From Gammaproteobacteria bacterium (lineage in GTDB: Bacteria; Pseudomonadota; Gammaproteobacteria; Ga0077536): a DNA stretch of 64,000 bases. Both the position numbers and the translations under genes were made by a program. Below, in pieces: positions 25,921 to 34,344 of this stretch (within the stretch, counting starts at the first letter, position 1; each line of letters starts with the position of its first letter). The notes under the pieces were generated by a model that was not told the origin of the DNA, ran no database searches, and saw only the letters and a list, made by a program, of their open reading frames with translations. The DNA lies in contig JADLGE010000074.1 of NCBI GenBank assembly GCA_020849475.1, forward strand, positions 61,709 to 125,708, written 5' to 3'.

Positions 25921-26634
25921 TCACTTGTTGATATTGATGAGCGAGAGAAATTCGCGGCGCAGGTTGGCGTCCTTGAGGAAGGAGCCGCGCATCACGCTGT
26001 TGACCATCTTGGTCTCGTTGTCCCGCACGCCGCGCCATTGCATGCACAGGTGATCGGCCTCCATCACCACCGCCAGCCCGTCGGGGCTGACCTTGTTGAT
26101 CAATAGATCGGCCATCTGCGTGATGGCCTCTTCCTGGATCTGCGGGCGCGACATGATCCATTCCGCAAGGCGTGAATATTTCGACAGGCCGATGAGATTG
26201 GAATGCTCGTTGGGCATGATGCCTATCCACAGTCGCCCGAGTATCGGGCACATGTGATGGGAACAGGCGCTGCGCACGGTGATGGGCCCGACGATCATGA
26301 GTTCGTTCAGGCGCTCGGCGTTGGGGAATTCGGTGACCGACGGCGCCGGCACGTAGCGACCACGGAACACTTCGTTCAAATACATCTTGGCCACGCGCCG
26401 CGCGGTGTCCTGGGTGTTGTGATCGCTCTCGGTGTCGATCACGAGACTTTCCAGTACGCCGCGCATCTTGCCCGCCACTTCGTCGAGCAGAGCGTCCAGC
26501 TCGCCCGGTTCGAGATAGGCGGAGATGTTGTCGTTGGCGTGAAAACGCTGCCGTGCCTGCGCCAACCGCGCGCGGATACGCGCGGATACCGGCTGGCTGC
26601 CCTGCTCTGGCGATGGATTCGCAGTGTCGTTCAT
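25921..26634 (-). CDS. folE: GTP cyclohydrolase I
   Basis: 237 aa. The catalytic zinc ligands are visible as C124 and H127 in ACSHHMCP and C197 in HLCMQWRGVRD. The core NEHSNLIGLSKYSRLAEWIMSRPQIQEEAITQMADLL matches FolE. The enzyme converts GTP to 7,8-dihydroneopterin triphosphate, the first step toward tetrahydrofolate and other pterins. The product is longer than the usual 180-220 aa because of a polar N-terminal extension. It is followed seven bases later by the BLUF gene, a pairing that suggests a light-linked operon. Confidence 0.95.
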   Translation of the reverse strand: MNDTANPSPEQGSQPVSARIRARLAQARQRFHANDNISAYLEPGELDALLDEVAGKMRGVLESLVIDTESDHNTQDTARRVAKMYLNEVFRGRYVPAPSVTEFPNAERLNELMIVGPITVRSACSHHMCPILGRLWIGIMPNEHSNLIGLSKYSRLAEWIMSRPQIQEEAITQMADLLINKVSPDGLAVVMEADHLCMQWRGVRDNETKMVNSVMRGSFLKDANLRREFLSLININK

Positions 26635-26812
26635 GTTGAGCCCTGGGATAGTCTGGCGCTGTTGTGTCCGTGGTCGGTCGCGACAGCGCTGTGCGCTATC
26701 CGCGGCTCCCGCCGGGCAGGCCGCTCAGTCTAGCGGCGCGCGCGGCGGATTCAAACGCAGCAACACTGGGTGATATCGAGGATGACTGCCCTTGCGTGGT
26801 GGCGGTCGTCCT

Positions 26813-27781
26813 TCAGGCGCTGTTCTTGCCGCGACGCTTGATCGGCGTCGGGCTGTCGAGGTTGTCACCGTCGTCGCTGTCGCTGCTCACCAGGCGCGGT
26901 GTCGGCGGCGCTTCGCTCGCCAGGCTCGGCATGTTGTCACGCAGCGCGCTGATGTCGAAGACTTGGTTGCCGTACAGACCGGTGCCGATCCGATCGCGCG
27001 CGATGTCGGCAATCAAAGTGGCGTCTATGCGACGCTTGCCGTCGGCATAGCCATACACCAGCGCGAGTTCACACAGGGTGTTGATGACGCGCGGGATGCC
27101 GCCGCTGTTCCAGTGGATGAGGCGCAGCGCATTCTTGTGGAACAGATTCGGGCTGCCGCCCACCACCTGCATGCGATGACGCACGTAGTCCGCCGTCTCT
27201 TTTTCATCCAGCGGGCCGAGCCGCGCGAACACACCGATGCGCTGGGCGAGCTGCCGCAGCTCGTGGCGCTTCAACAGATCATGCAATTCAGGCTGACCGA
27301 CCAGCAGCAATTGCATGACCAGATGCTCATCGGCGTTGACGTTGGTCAGCAGGCGGATTTCTTCCAGCGATTCGGCGTCGAGGTTCTGCGCCTCGTCGAC
27401 AATCAGCAAGGTGCGCTTGCCCTGCGCATACTGCTCACACAGGAAGTCGACGAAATCATGATAGAGCTCGGCCTTGTCCTTGTCCTTGCATGGCAGGCTG
27501 TAGGCCGAGCACACCCATTGCATGAGATTGCCGAAAGAGCGGTGGGTGTTGGAGATGAGACCGACGGTCACGCCGTCGCCGAGCTTGTTGATCAATTCGC
27601 GGATGAGGGTGGTCTTGCCCGACCCCACTTCGCCGCTCATGGCTGACACCGTCAGCTGGTTGTTGACGGCGTATTCGAGCAGCGACAGCGCGACCTGGTG
27701 CTGTCGGCTGTGGAACAGATACGCCGGGTCCGGCAGCAGACTGAAGGGCTTGGCCTTCAGTCCGTAGAAGGTCTCGTACAT
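26813..27781 (-). CDS. ExeA-like AAA ATPase
   Basis: 322 aa. It starts MYETFYGLKAKPFSLLPDPAYLFHSRQH, as in ExeA / general secretion pathway ATPases, with a Walker A motif (SGEVGSGKTTLIR), a Walker B motif (RTLLIVDEAQNLD) and the sensor region LNVNADEHLVMQLLLVGQPEL-like. Relatives occur in exosortase (PEP-CTERM) exopolysaccharide loci and in type II secretion systems. The C-terminal 50 residues are polar and end in a basic tail (KRRGKN). The cyclic-nucleotide-binding coiled-coil gene lies just upstream on the same strand. Confidence 0.88.
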   Translation of the reverse strand: MYETFYGLKAKPFSLLPDPAYLFHSRQHQVALSLLEYAVNNQLTVSAMSGEVGSGKTTLIRELINKLGDGVTVGLISNTHRSFGNLMQWVCSAYSLPCKDKDKAELYHDFVDFLCEQYAQGKRTLLIVDEAQNLDAESLEEIRLLTNVNADEHLVMQLLLVGQPELHDLLKRHELRQLAQRIGVFARLGPLDEKETADYVRHRMQVVGGSPNLFHKNALRLIHWNSGGIPRVINTLCELALVYGYADGKRRIDATLIADIARDRIGTGLYGNQVFDISALRDNMPSLASEAPPTPRLVSSDSDDGDNLDSPTPIKRRGKNSA

Positions 27782-27889
27782 CGGGCTGATCTTCTTTTAT
27801 TGAAACGGGCGAGAACCAGACTACGCCCAATCCGCCCCTCGATCACTAGAAGCGGTCGCAAATCCGGTCGCCAGATGCGGCTCTGGCCG

Positions 27890-29080
27890 TCAGTGGTTGA
27901 TGGCCTGCGACGGCGTTTCCGGGCTGGCGACGGGCGCGGACTCGCCGGCCGCCAGTTCCTGCTGAAACTCGTTCTCGTCGACCGGCAGCATGCCGTCTAT
28001 CTGGTCGAGGTGGCTGCTGACCACGCCGCCCAGTTCGGCCAGTTCGCGGTGCAGAGTCTCGGCGCGGCCGAGCTTCTCTTCGATCAGCTGGCGGGCCTGG
28101 TTGATCTCGGCCTTCTGGCGCGTCAGGCGATTGGCCAGCTCCAATAGCTGCTCGTAACGCTTGCGGATGTCCTGCTCGCGACTGGCATTGGCCTCTTCGA
28201 AGCGCGCCTTGACCGCCTTGACCCGGGCGCGCAGCTGCTCCTCGGCCTGGGATTTGAGCTTTTCCGCGTAGGCCTTGAGCTTGGCCTGGGCGCGGTTGCG
28301 CTCGTCGACGCGTATGCCATCGACATAGCGGCGCAACTCGGCTTCGAAAGCGCGGGTCATACCCAGCAGTGGGTCGTCGACTGCAGGGGCGGCGGCCGGC
28401 GTCGCCACCGCGGTCGCGGTGGCCGGCGCGGCATCTGCCTGCGCGTCGTCATGTTGCAGCGGAGGATGGCGGGTGGATTCCATGTCGGGGATCGGAATGT
28501 CGAGGCCGAGGGTGCGGTCGCCGACCGCCACCTCGACCGTATTATTGGGCGCCGAAGCGACACCGTTCAGGCCACGGTGCTCATTACGCAAAGCACCCAC
28601 CAGCATCGCCAGTTGTTGGCCGGAGAAAGTATCGGCATAGGCATGGGTGGGCGCCGGCGCCGCGCTGGCTGCTTCCGGCGTACTGGGCAAGCGCTGCGGG
28701 TCGATACGAAACACGCGGCATGGATGGGTGGCGACGATACCCGCCACCTTGTAGCCCGGCTCATCGAGCGCGTGGCGGGCGGGGCCATCGCCGGCGTGCA
28801 GGTCACGGGTGCTGCCATCGGCGCTTTCGATGCGCACCATGCCTTCGAGGAGATAGTTCACCCGCTCGTCGCGTTCCCCCAACGAGCAGATGGCTTCACC
28901 GCTGTCGACGTCCAGCACTTCGCCCGCCGCCACCACCGCGCGCCGCGCGTCTTCGCCCAGGTGTTCGAAATTGGCGAACAGCCGCAGGCGGCGCGCCACG
29001 CCGTTCGCGACTTCACTGTCACTGCTGCGCCGATCGCGTTCGGCGCGCGCCGCGTTCAGTGCCTCCTTGATCCTTTCCAT
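27890..29080 (-). CDS. cyclic nucleotide-binding domain protein with C-terminal coiled coil
   Basis: 396 aa from ATG 29080. The N-terminus MERIKEALNAARAERDRR resembles the helix that begins exopolysaccharide chain-length tyrosine kinases. Residues about 30-140 form a Crp-like beta-roll (LRLFANFEHLGEDARRAVVAAGEVLDVDSGEAICSLGERDERVNYLLEGMVRIES). No DNA-binding domain follows; instead residues about 255-375 are a long charged coiled coil (AKLKAYAEKLKSQAEEQLRARVKAVKARFEEA). I do not recognise the whole architecture. It is 108 bases upstream of the ExeA-like ATPase gene, so the two may form a unit for exopolysaccharide or secretion control; inference only. Confidence 0.7.
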   Translation of the reverse strand: MERIKEALNAARAERDRRSSDSEVANGVARRLRLFANFEHLGEDARRAVVAAGEVLDVDSGEAICSLGERDERVNYLLEGMVRIESADGSTRDLHAGDGPARHALDEPGYKVAGIVATHPCRVFRIDPQRLPSTPEAASAAPAPTHAYADTFSGQQLAMLVGALRNEHRGLNGVASAPNNTVEVAVGDRTLGLDIPIPDMESTRHPPLQHDDAQADAAPATATAVATPAAAPAVDDPLLGMTRAFEAELRRYVDGIRVDERNRAQAKLKAYAEKLKSQAEEQLRARVKAVKARFEEANASREQDIRKRYEQLLELANRLTRQKAEINQARQLIEEKLGRAETLHRELAELGGVVSSHLDQIDGMLPVDENEFQQELAAGESAPVASPETPSQAINH

Positions 29081-29245
29081 CGTCGCTACCGTCCTGTTAG
29101 ACGAGGGACACAACCGCGCGGTGTGCCCAAGGGCGTCGCCACGGCGCTGCGGCCGCGGCGTTCAGTCATCGAATTAAAGTGCAGACGGGCGGCGCTTGTC
29201 ACGTAAGCAATCGTCACTTGGTGACGCACACCGCCCCCGCCGGAC

Positions 29246-30031
29246 TCAGCGCGGCGCCATGCGAATCGCACCGTCGAGACGCACCGACTCACCATTGAAG
29301 TAGCCGTTCTCGACCATCGCCAAAGCCAGGTGCGCGAATTCGTCCGGCGCGCCCAGGCGCTTCGGGAACGGCACCGAGGCCGCCAGCGAAGCCTTGACGT
29401 TGTCCGGCGCGCCCTGCAGCAGCGGCGTGTTGAAGATGCCGGGCTGGATGGTGTTGACGCGGATGCCGTCGTTCATGAGATCGCGCGCGATGGGCAGGGT
29501 CATGCCGATCACGCCGGCCTTGGAGGCCGAGTACGAGGCTTGGCCAATCTGGCCGTCCTCGGCCGCGACGCTCGAGGTGTTGATGATCACGCCGCGCTCG
29601 CCGTATTGATCGAGCGGGTCCAGTGCCAGCATGCCGGCCGCGGATTTCGCGATGCAGCGGAAGGTGCCGACCAGGTTGATCTGGATGATCTTGTTGAAGG
29701 CGTCGATGGGGAAGGACTTGATGGCGCCGGTCTGCTTGTCGCGGCTGGCGGTCTTGACCGCGTTGCCGGTGCCGGCGCAGTTGATGAGGATGCGTTCCTG
29801 GCCGAGCGCGGCGCGCGACGCCGCGAAGCCGGCATCGACATCGGCGTCGGAGCACACGTCGACCTTGCAGAACACGCCGCCGAGTTCGGCGGCGACCGCC
29901 TTACCCTTGTCTTCGTTCAAGTCGAAGATCGCGACCTTGACGCCCTTGGCGGCGAGTGCGCGGGCGGTGGCTTCGCCAAGACCGGACGAACCACCGGTGA
30001 TGACGGCGACGATGGATGAATCGAGTTTCAT
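29246..30031 (-). CDS. SDR family oxidoreductase, 3-hydroxyacyl-CoA dehydrogenase type II-like
   Basis: 261 aa from ATG 30031. It has the short-chain dehydrogenase motifs TGGSSGLG (cofactor binding), NCAG, the catalytic serine region NTSSVAAEDGQIGQASYSASK with Y-x3-K, and a C-terminal segment (PFPKRLGAPDEFAHLALAMVENGYFNGESVRLDGAIRM) typical of the HSD17B10-like type II 3-hydroxyacyl-CoA dehydrogenases. It probably oxidises 3-hydroxyacyl-CoA or a hydroxysteroid with NAD+. I reject the longer frame to 30100. It stands alone between divergently and same-strand placed catabolic genes. Confidence 0.9.
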   Translation of the reverse strand: MKLDSSIVAVITGGSSGLGEATARALAAKGVKVAIFDLNEDKGKAVAAELGGVFCKVDVCSDADVDAGFAASRAALGQERILINCAGTGNAVKTASRDKQTGAIKSFPIDAFNKIIQINLVGTFRCIAKSAAGMLALDPLDQYGERGVIINTSSVAAEDGQIGQASYSASKAGVIGMTLPIARDLMNDGIRVNTIQPGIFNTPLLQGAPDNVKASLAASVPFPKRLGAPDEFAHLALAMVENGYFNGESVRLDGAIRMAPR

Positions 30032-30139
30032 GGATTTCCCCTCAGGATTTTGATGTTCAAAGCTTGGCCCGCGAAGCCTGGAGTACGCGCCGCGGTTCAA
30101 AACGAAGTGGGCCTATTATGCTTGGCTTGCCGCCGCCCT

Positions 30140-31402
30140 TCACGCCCCGCGCGCGGCGAGCGCGGCGCGGCGCATATGGCGGGCCAACGCGCCGGCGGCG
30201 CAGGCCAGGAGACCAGTCAATGCGGCGATGGAGAACGGCAGGGTGTAGCTGCCGGTCAGGTCGTGCAGGTAGCCGCTCATCCACGGCCCGAAGGCACTGC
30301 CGGCCGCACTGCCGAACAGGCCGACGCCCAGGATCGAACCGAAATGACGGCCGTGGAAACGGTCCGCGACCATCGCCGGCATGATGGCGGCCGTCACCGC
30401 ATAGCCGATGCCAAGCATCACCGCATAGGTATAGACGCCCCACGGGGTGGGCTGGGCGCCAACCAGCAGCAGAGCACCGACCGAGGCGACCAGCACCGAC
30501 ACGCCGCCGATATACACGAGCTCGCGCTCGATGCGATCCGACAGCCAGCCGCCGCCGGTCTTGCCGACGATGCTGGCGACGCCGACCACCCCCACCACCG
30601 AAGCGGCGACCATGGCACTGATGCCGTGATCGACCAGGAACGCGACCTGGTGCACGTGCAGGGACTGCGAGCACAGGCTGCCGCAGAAAAAGGTGCCAAC
30701 CATCAACCAGAACGGCGCGGTGCGTGTGGCCTCACGCAAGGTCATGCTGTTGCCCATGGACAGCGCGGCCGCAGCGCGCGGCGCGGGCGGCCGGTGCGCC
30801 GGCGTTTCCCACCACAGGAACAAGGCCGCCGGCAAGGTGAACGCCGTGCAGATCATGGCCAGCACACGAAACGCCTCGCGCCAGCCGTGCGCTTCGATGA
30901 GGTGCTCGCACAGTGGCACCACCACCAGCATGCCGACGCCCACACCGGAACTGACGATGCCCAAGGCCAGACCCAGGCGTCGCTGAAAACGGCGCTGGAC
31001 CTGCACCACCGCCGGAATCCAGCCGCACAGCGCCACCGCGACCGCGGTCAGGCCGCCGAAACACACATACAGATGCCAGGGTTCGTTGATGTAGCTGTCG
31101 AGATACAAGGTCGCGCCGAGCGCGATGCTGCCGACCGCCACCACCGCCGGCGGCCGCACTTTGTCGCACACCATGCCGAGCACGGGATTGGCCGCGCCCT
31201 GCACGATGGCAAACAAGGAAAACGCGCCGCCCAGGGTCGAGCGGCTCCAGCCGAAGTCATTCAACAAAGCGACCAGGAACACGCTGTAGGCGTACCAGCT
31301 GCCGTAGGCCAGCGCCAGCGTGAGCGCAATCAAGGCGAGACTTAAGCCCTGGCGCATGAGCGTGGGATGGGCGCGCAACTGCGCGCCGCCGAGATCATTC
31401 AT
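30140..31402 (-). CDS. MFS transporter (monocarboxylate/OFA-like branch)
   Basis: 420 aa from ATG 31402, with 12 membrane helices beginning MRQGLSLALIALTLALAYGSWYAYSVFLVALL. The pattern GWSRSTLGGAFSLFAIVQGAANPVLGMVCDKV and GGWLSDRIERELVYIGG match MFS proteins of the monocarboxylate or oxalate:formate antiporter type. The likely substrate is an organic acid. A longer frame to 31450 adds only polar residues. Confidence 0.85.
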   Translation of the reverse strand: MNDLGGAQLRAHPTLMRQGLSLALIALTLALAYGSWYAYSVFLVALLNDFGWSRSTLGGAFSLFAIVQGAANPVLGMVCDKVRPPAVVAVGSIALGATLYLDSYINEPWHLYVCFGGLTAVAVALCGWIPAVVQVQRRFQRRLGLALGIVSSGVGVGMLVVVPLCEHLIEAHGWREAFRVLAMICTAFTLPAALFLWWETPAHRPPAPRAAAALSMGNSMTLREATRTAPFWLMVGTFFCGSLCSQSLHVHQVAFLVDHGISAMVAASVVGVVGVASIVGKTGGGWLSDRIERELVYIGGVSVLVASVGALLLVGAQPTPWGVYTYAVMLGIGYAVTAAIMPAMVADRFHGRHFGSILGVGLFGSAAGSAFGPWMSGYLHDLTGSYTLPFSIAALTGLLACAAGALARHMRRAALAARGA

Positions 31403-31495
31403 GCGCGAGCCTGAGTTGGACGGGAAGCGCGAGTGTCGCCCGCCGGCCACGCACCGACAAGCATTGCGCTTGCCGGTGCAAGAGGCCGCGCGTGT

Positions 31496-32374
31496 TCAGA
31501 CTTTGCCGACCACCTCGTCGCCGACGCGTTTGACGTAATCGAGAATCTGCTGGCGCGTGGCCGTCATCGAAAACAGTTCCTTGGGCGAGGTGGTCGGGAA
31601 CAGCAGGATCAAACGCTCGACGCCGGCCTCGGCATAGCGTTTGGCCTTGTCCAGATCGATGTTGCCGAAAGGCGTGACGCTGATTTCGATCTTGCCGAGC
31701 GACGCCGGCCGCGCCACTTTCTGCTCGGCCGCGCGCAGGCCGGCGATGCAGCCCTTGGTTGCATCGAGGTCGAGGCCAAAGCCGTACCAGCCGTTGCCAT
31801 GGCTGACGGTGCGCCGAAAGGCGGCCGGCACATGGCCGCCGAACACCACCGGCGGACCACCCGCCTGCAACGGACGCGGATGGGCTTTGACGCCCGCGAA
31901 GTCGACGAACTCGCCGTGATAGGCGGGCTCGGCGTCGTTCCAGATAGAGCGCATGGCGTCGAGGTATTCGAGCGTGCGCGGCCCCTTGTCGTCGAAGGGA
32001 ATGCCAAGCGCGTCGAACTCGGCTTTGAGATAGCCGATGCCGACGCCGAAGATCAGCCGGCCGCGGCTCACGACATCGAGACTCGCCATCTCCTTGGCCA
32101 GCACCAGAGGATTGCGCTGCGGCAGGATGATGATGCCGGTGCCCATGCGGAGCGTTTTGGTCTGTGCCGCCAGAAAGGCAAACACGATATTCGGATCGGC
32201 CATCGGATAGCTGGCCGGCAAGGGTGAAGGCGCCACCTGCGGATCGGGCAGCACCACGTGCTCACCCGCCCAGATTGATTCAAAACCCGCCGCCTCGGCG
32301 AGCTGTGCAACTTCGACGCTCGCGTCCGGATCGCTGAGCGGGCCCATGTTGATACCGAACAGTCCGAATTTCAT
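31496..32374 (-). CDS. LLM class F420-dependent oxidoreductase (TIGR03619-like)
   Basis: 292 aa. It has the luciferase-like TIM barrel: MKFGLFGINMGPLSDPDASVEVAQLAEAAGFESIWAGEHVVLPD, then TLRMGTGIIILPQRNPLVLAKEMASLDVVSRGRLIFGVGIGYLKAEFDALG. These are flavin- or F420-dependent oxidoreductases that often act on complex organic molecules. Whether this one uses FMN or F420 cannot be told from sequence alone; no F420 biosynthesis gene is in the window. The direction is opposite to the acyl-CoA ligase gene that follows. Confidence 0.88.
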   Translation of the reverse strand: MKFGLFGINMGPLSDPDASVEVAQLAEAAGFESIWAGEHVVLPDPQVAPSPLPASYPMADPNIVFAFLAAQTKTLRMGTGIIILPQRNPLVLAKEMASLDVVSRGRLIFGVGIGYLKAEFDALGIPFDDKGPRTLEYLDAMRSIWNDAEPAYHGEFVDFAGVKAHPRPLQAGGPPVVFGGHVPAAFRRTVSHGNGWYGFGLDLDATKGCIAGLRAAEQKVARPASLGKIEISVTPFGNIDLDKAKRYAEAGVERLILLFPTTSPKELFSMTATRQQILDYVKRVGDEVVGKV

Positions 32375-32445
32375 GACAGGCCTCGCGGATTGGTTGGATG
32401 GGAGTGAGTTTAGCGCGGGCCGGTCACGGTGAGCAGGAGTTTAAG

Positions 32446-32468
32446 GGCCAGACATCAGTCTGACATTC
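32446..32468. repeat. degenerate copy of the dispersed palindrome
   Basis: CCAGACATCAGTCTGACATT differs from the core GTCAGACTTCAGTCTGAC and its 3' flank at two positions. It lies in the divergent gap between the LLM oxidoreductase gene and the acyl-CoA ligase gene, unlike most copies, which are between convergent genes. Confidence 0.6.
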
Positions 32469-32548
32469 AACCCATGCCCCCACCCGTCAGGAGGTAGGCC
32501 ACCTGTCACCCAACCGCTACCATGCGCGCCATCACCCCGGGGAGTTCA

Positions 32549-34171
32549 ATGATGGATTGGTATCGCAAACGCACACTCGGCGGCATTCTCGACGAGGCCG
32601 CGGCGCGCTTTGGCAAGCGCGAAGCCTTGGTATTCGGCGCACAACGCTGGACCTTCGCCGAACTCAACGATGAAACGGATCGCGTGGCCAAGGCGCTCAT
32701 CGCGCTCGGTGTGCATGCCGGCGAACATGTCGCGCTATGGATGACCAATCGCCCGGAATGGCTCTTCTTGATGTTCGGTGTGGCACGCGTCGGCGGTTGC
32801 CTGGTGCCGCTCAACACACGCTATCGCACCGATGACGTTGCCTACGCGGTCCGGCAATCGAAGAGCACCACACTGATTTCGCTCGAGCGCTCCGGCCCCA
32901 TCGACTACCAGGGCATGCTGGCCGAGACCATGCCGAGCATCGAGCGTCATACCGACGGTTCGCTGGTCATAGAAGGTTATCCGGATCTGAAACGCCTGGT
33001 GGTGATGGGCAATCGCACGCTGCCCCATGCGCTCGACTGGGAGCAGTTCATGGCCGGCGGACTGCGCATCAGCGACACGGAACTTTCAGCACGCAAAACC
33101 GCCGTCGATCCCGATGGCCGCATGGTGATCTGTTACACCTCCGGCACCACCGGCAGCCCCAAGGGCGTGGTGCATTCCCATCGCCCCATACGCAACACCC
33201 ACGAACGCGCGCAGATGCTCGGCATGACCATGCACGACATCCACATGAACTACCTGCCGTTGTTCCATCTCTATGCCTACGCCGAGATCACCATGGCCGG
33301 CGTGCTGGTCGGCGCCAAGCAGATCATGATGGATGTGTTCGATGCCGAGCGCGCGCTTGATCTCGCGGAACAGGAAAAGGCCACCGTGCTACACGGCTTC
33401 GAAGCGCACTGGCTCGATCTGCTCAATGCGCAGGCGCGCAAGCCGCGCGACATCAAGATGCGCATCGGCACCTTGCCGTCGGGTGTCGAGAGCACTTTCC
33501 CCATCGCTGAAAAAGTGCAGGACGTGTTCGGCCCGACCGTCAGCGGTTTCGGCATGAGCGAAACCTGGGCCTATATCTCCTGCGACAATCCGTCATCGAC
33601 GCGTGAACAGCGCGTGCATGCTTCGGGCTATCCGATGAACGACTACGAATTCCGCGTGGTCGATGTCGAGACCGGCGCCGATCAGCCTGACGACGAGCCA
33701 GGTGAACTGCTGGTGCGCGGTTACGCCATCATGGATTGCTACTGGGACAAACCGGAAGCGACGGCCGACGCCATTGATCGTGACGGCTGGCTGCACACCG
33801 GCGACATGGCCAAGAAGCGCGCCGACGGTTATCTCGTGTTCATGGGCCGCTACAAGGACATGCTCAAAGTCGGCGGTGAGAACGTCTCGCCGGCGGAAGT
33901 CGAAGCCTATCTGCGCGTGATGGATGAAGTGCGCGATGCGGCGGTGGTCGCCTATCCCGATCAGCGCCTCGCCGAAGTGCCGGTCGCTTTCGTGATCAAG
34001 GAACCGGGCAAAGAGATTACGGCCGAGGCTTTGCTCGAACGCATGCATGGCCGCATCGCGAGCTTCAAGATCCCAAGGCACGTGATCTTCGTCGACGCTT
34101 ACCCGATGACGTCCAGCGGCAAAATACGCAAGGTCGAGTTGCGGGCTGAGGCACGCAGGATCCTCGGCTGA
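32549..34171 (+). CDS. acyl-CoA synthetase (AMP-forming, FadD-like)
   Basis: 540 aa from ATG 32549 with GGGGAG upstream. The AMP-binding P-loop MVICYTSGTTGSPKGVVHSHR, the middle motif FGMSETWAYISCDN and the C-terminal motif GWLHTGDMAKKRADGYLVFMGRYKDMLKVGGENVSPAEVE identify the class I adenylate-forming enzymes that make acyl-CoA from a carboxylic acid, ATP and CoA. The C-terminal catalytic lysine is in SSGKIRKVELR. It is similar in architecture to medium- and long-chain fatty acid ligases; the chain length or ring preference is unknown. A hairpin follows the stop. Confidence 0.92.
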   Translation: MMDWYRKRTLGGILDEAAARFGKREALVFGAQRWTFAELNDETDRVAKALIALGVHAGEHVALWMTNRPEWLFLMFGVARVGGCLVPLNTRYRTDDVAYAVRQSKSTTLISLERSGPIDYQGMLAETMPSIERHTDGSLVIEGYPDLKRLVVMGNRTLPHALDWEQFMAGGLRISDTELSARKTAVDPDGRMVICYTSGTTGSPKGVVHSHRPIRNTHERAQMLGMTMHDIHMNYLPLFHLYAYAEITMAGVLVGAKQIMMDVFDAERALDLAEQEKATVLHGFEAHWLDLLNAQARKPRDIKMRIGTLPSGVESTFPIAEKVQDVFGPTVSGFGMSETWAYISCDNPSSTREQRVHASGYPMNDYEFRVVDVETGADQPDDEPGELLVRGYAIMDCYWDKPEATADAIDRDGWLHTGDMAKKRADGYLVFMGRYKDMLKVGGENVSPAEVEAYLRVMDEVRDAAVVAYPDQRLAEVPVAFVIKEPGKEITAEALLERMHGRIASFKIPRHVIFVDAYPMTSSGKIRKVELRAEARRILG

Positions 34172-34242
34172 GTTGAGCCAGCGGCACGCGCAACGCGCGC
34201 CGTTCAAATCGCGCTGCAACATCACAGACTGTTCCCGTCGAT

Positions 34243-34262
34243 GCCTCCCTATTTGGGGAGGC
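34243..34262 (+). terminator. hairpin after the acyl-CoA synthetase gene
   Basis: A perfect 7-bp stem (GCCTCCC, loop TATTTG, GGGAGGC) lies 72 bases after the stop and 83 bases before the next start. No T-run. It may end the upstream transcript. Confidence 0.45.
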
Positions 34263-34307
34263 GTTACATCGCGTTACGCGCCGATGCTTACGGCGAAACG
34301 ATTTCCG

Positions 34308-34313
34308 TATACT
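34308..34313 (+). promoter_or_regulatory. candidate -10 element (TATACT)
   Basis: TATACT lies 31 bases upstream of ATG 34345 and after the preceding hairpin. A -35 match at the right spacing is weak (TGCTTA). A tentative promoter for the D-aminoacylase-like gene and perhaps the next gene. Confidence 0.3.
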
Positions 34314-34344
34314 GTCGCAGCCCGAAACAGCAGGAGTACGCGTG

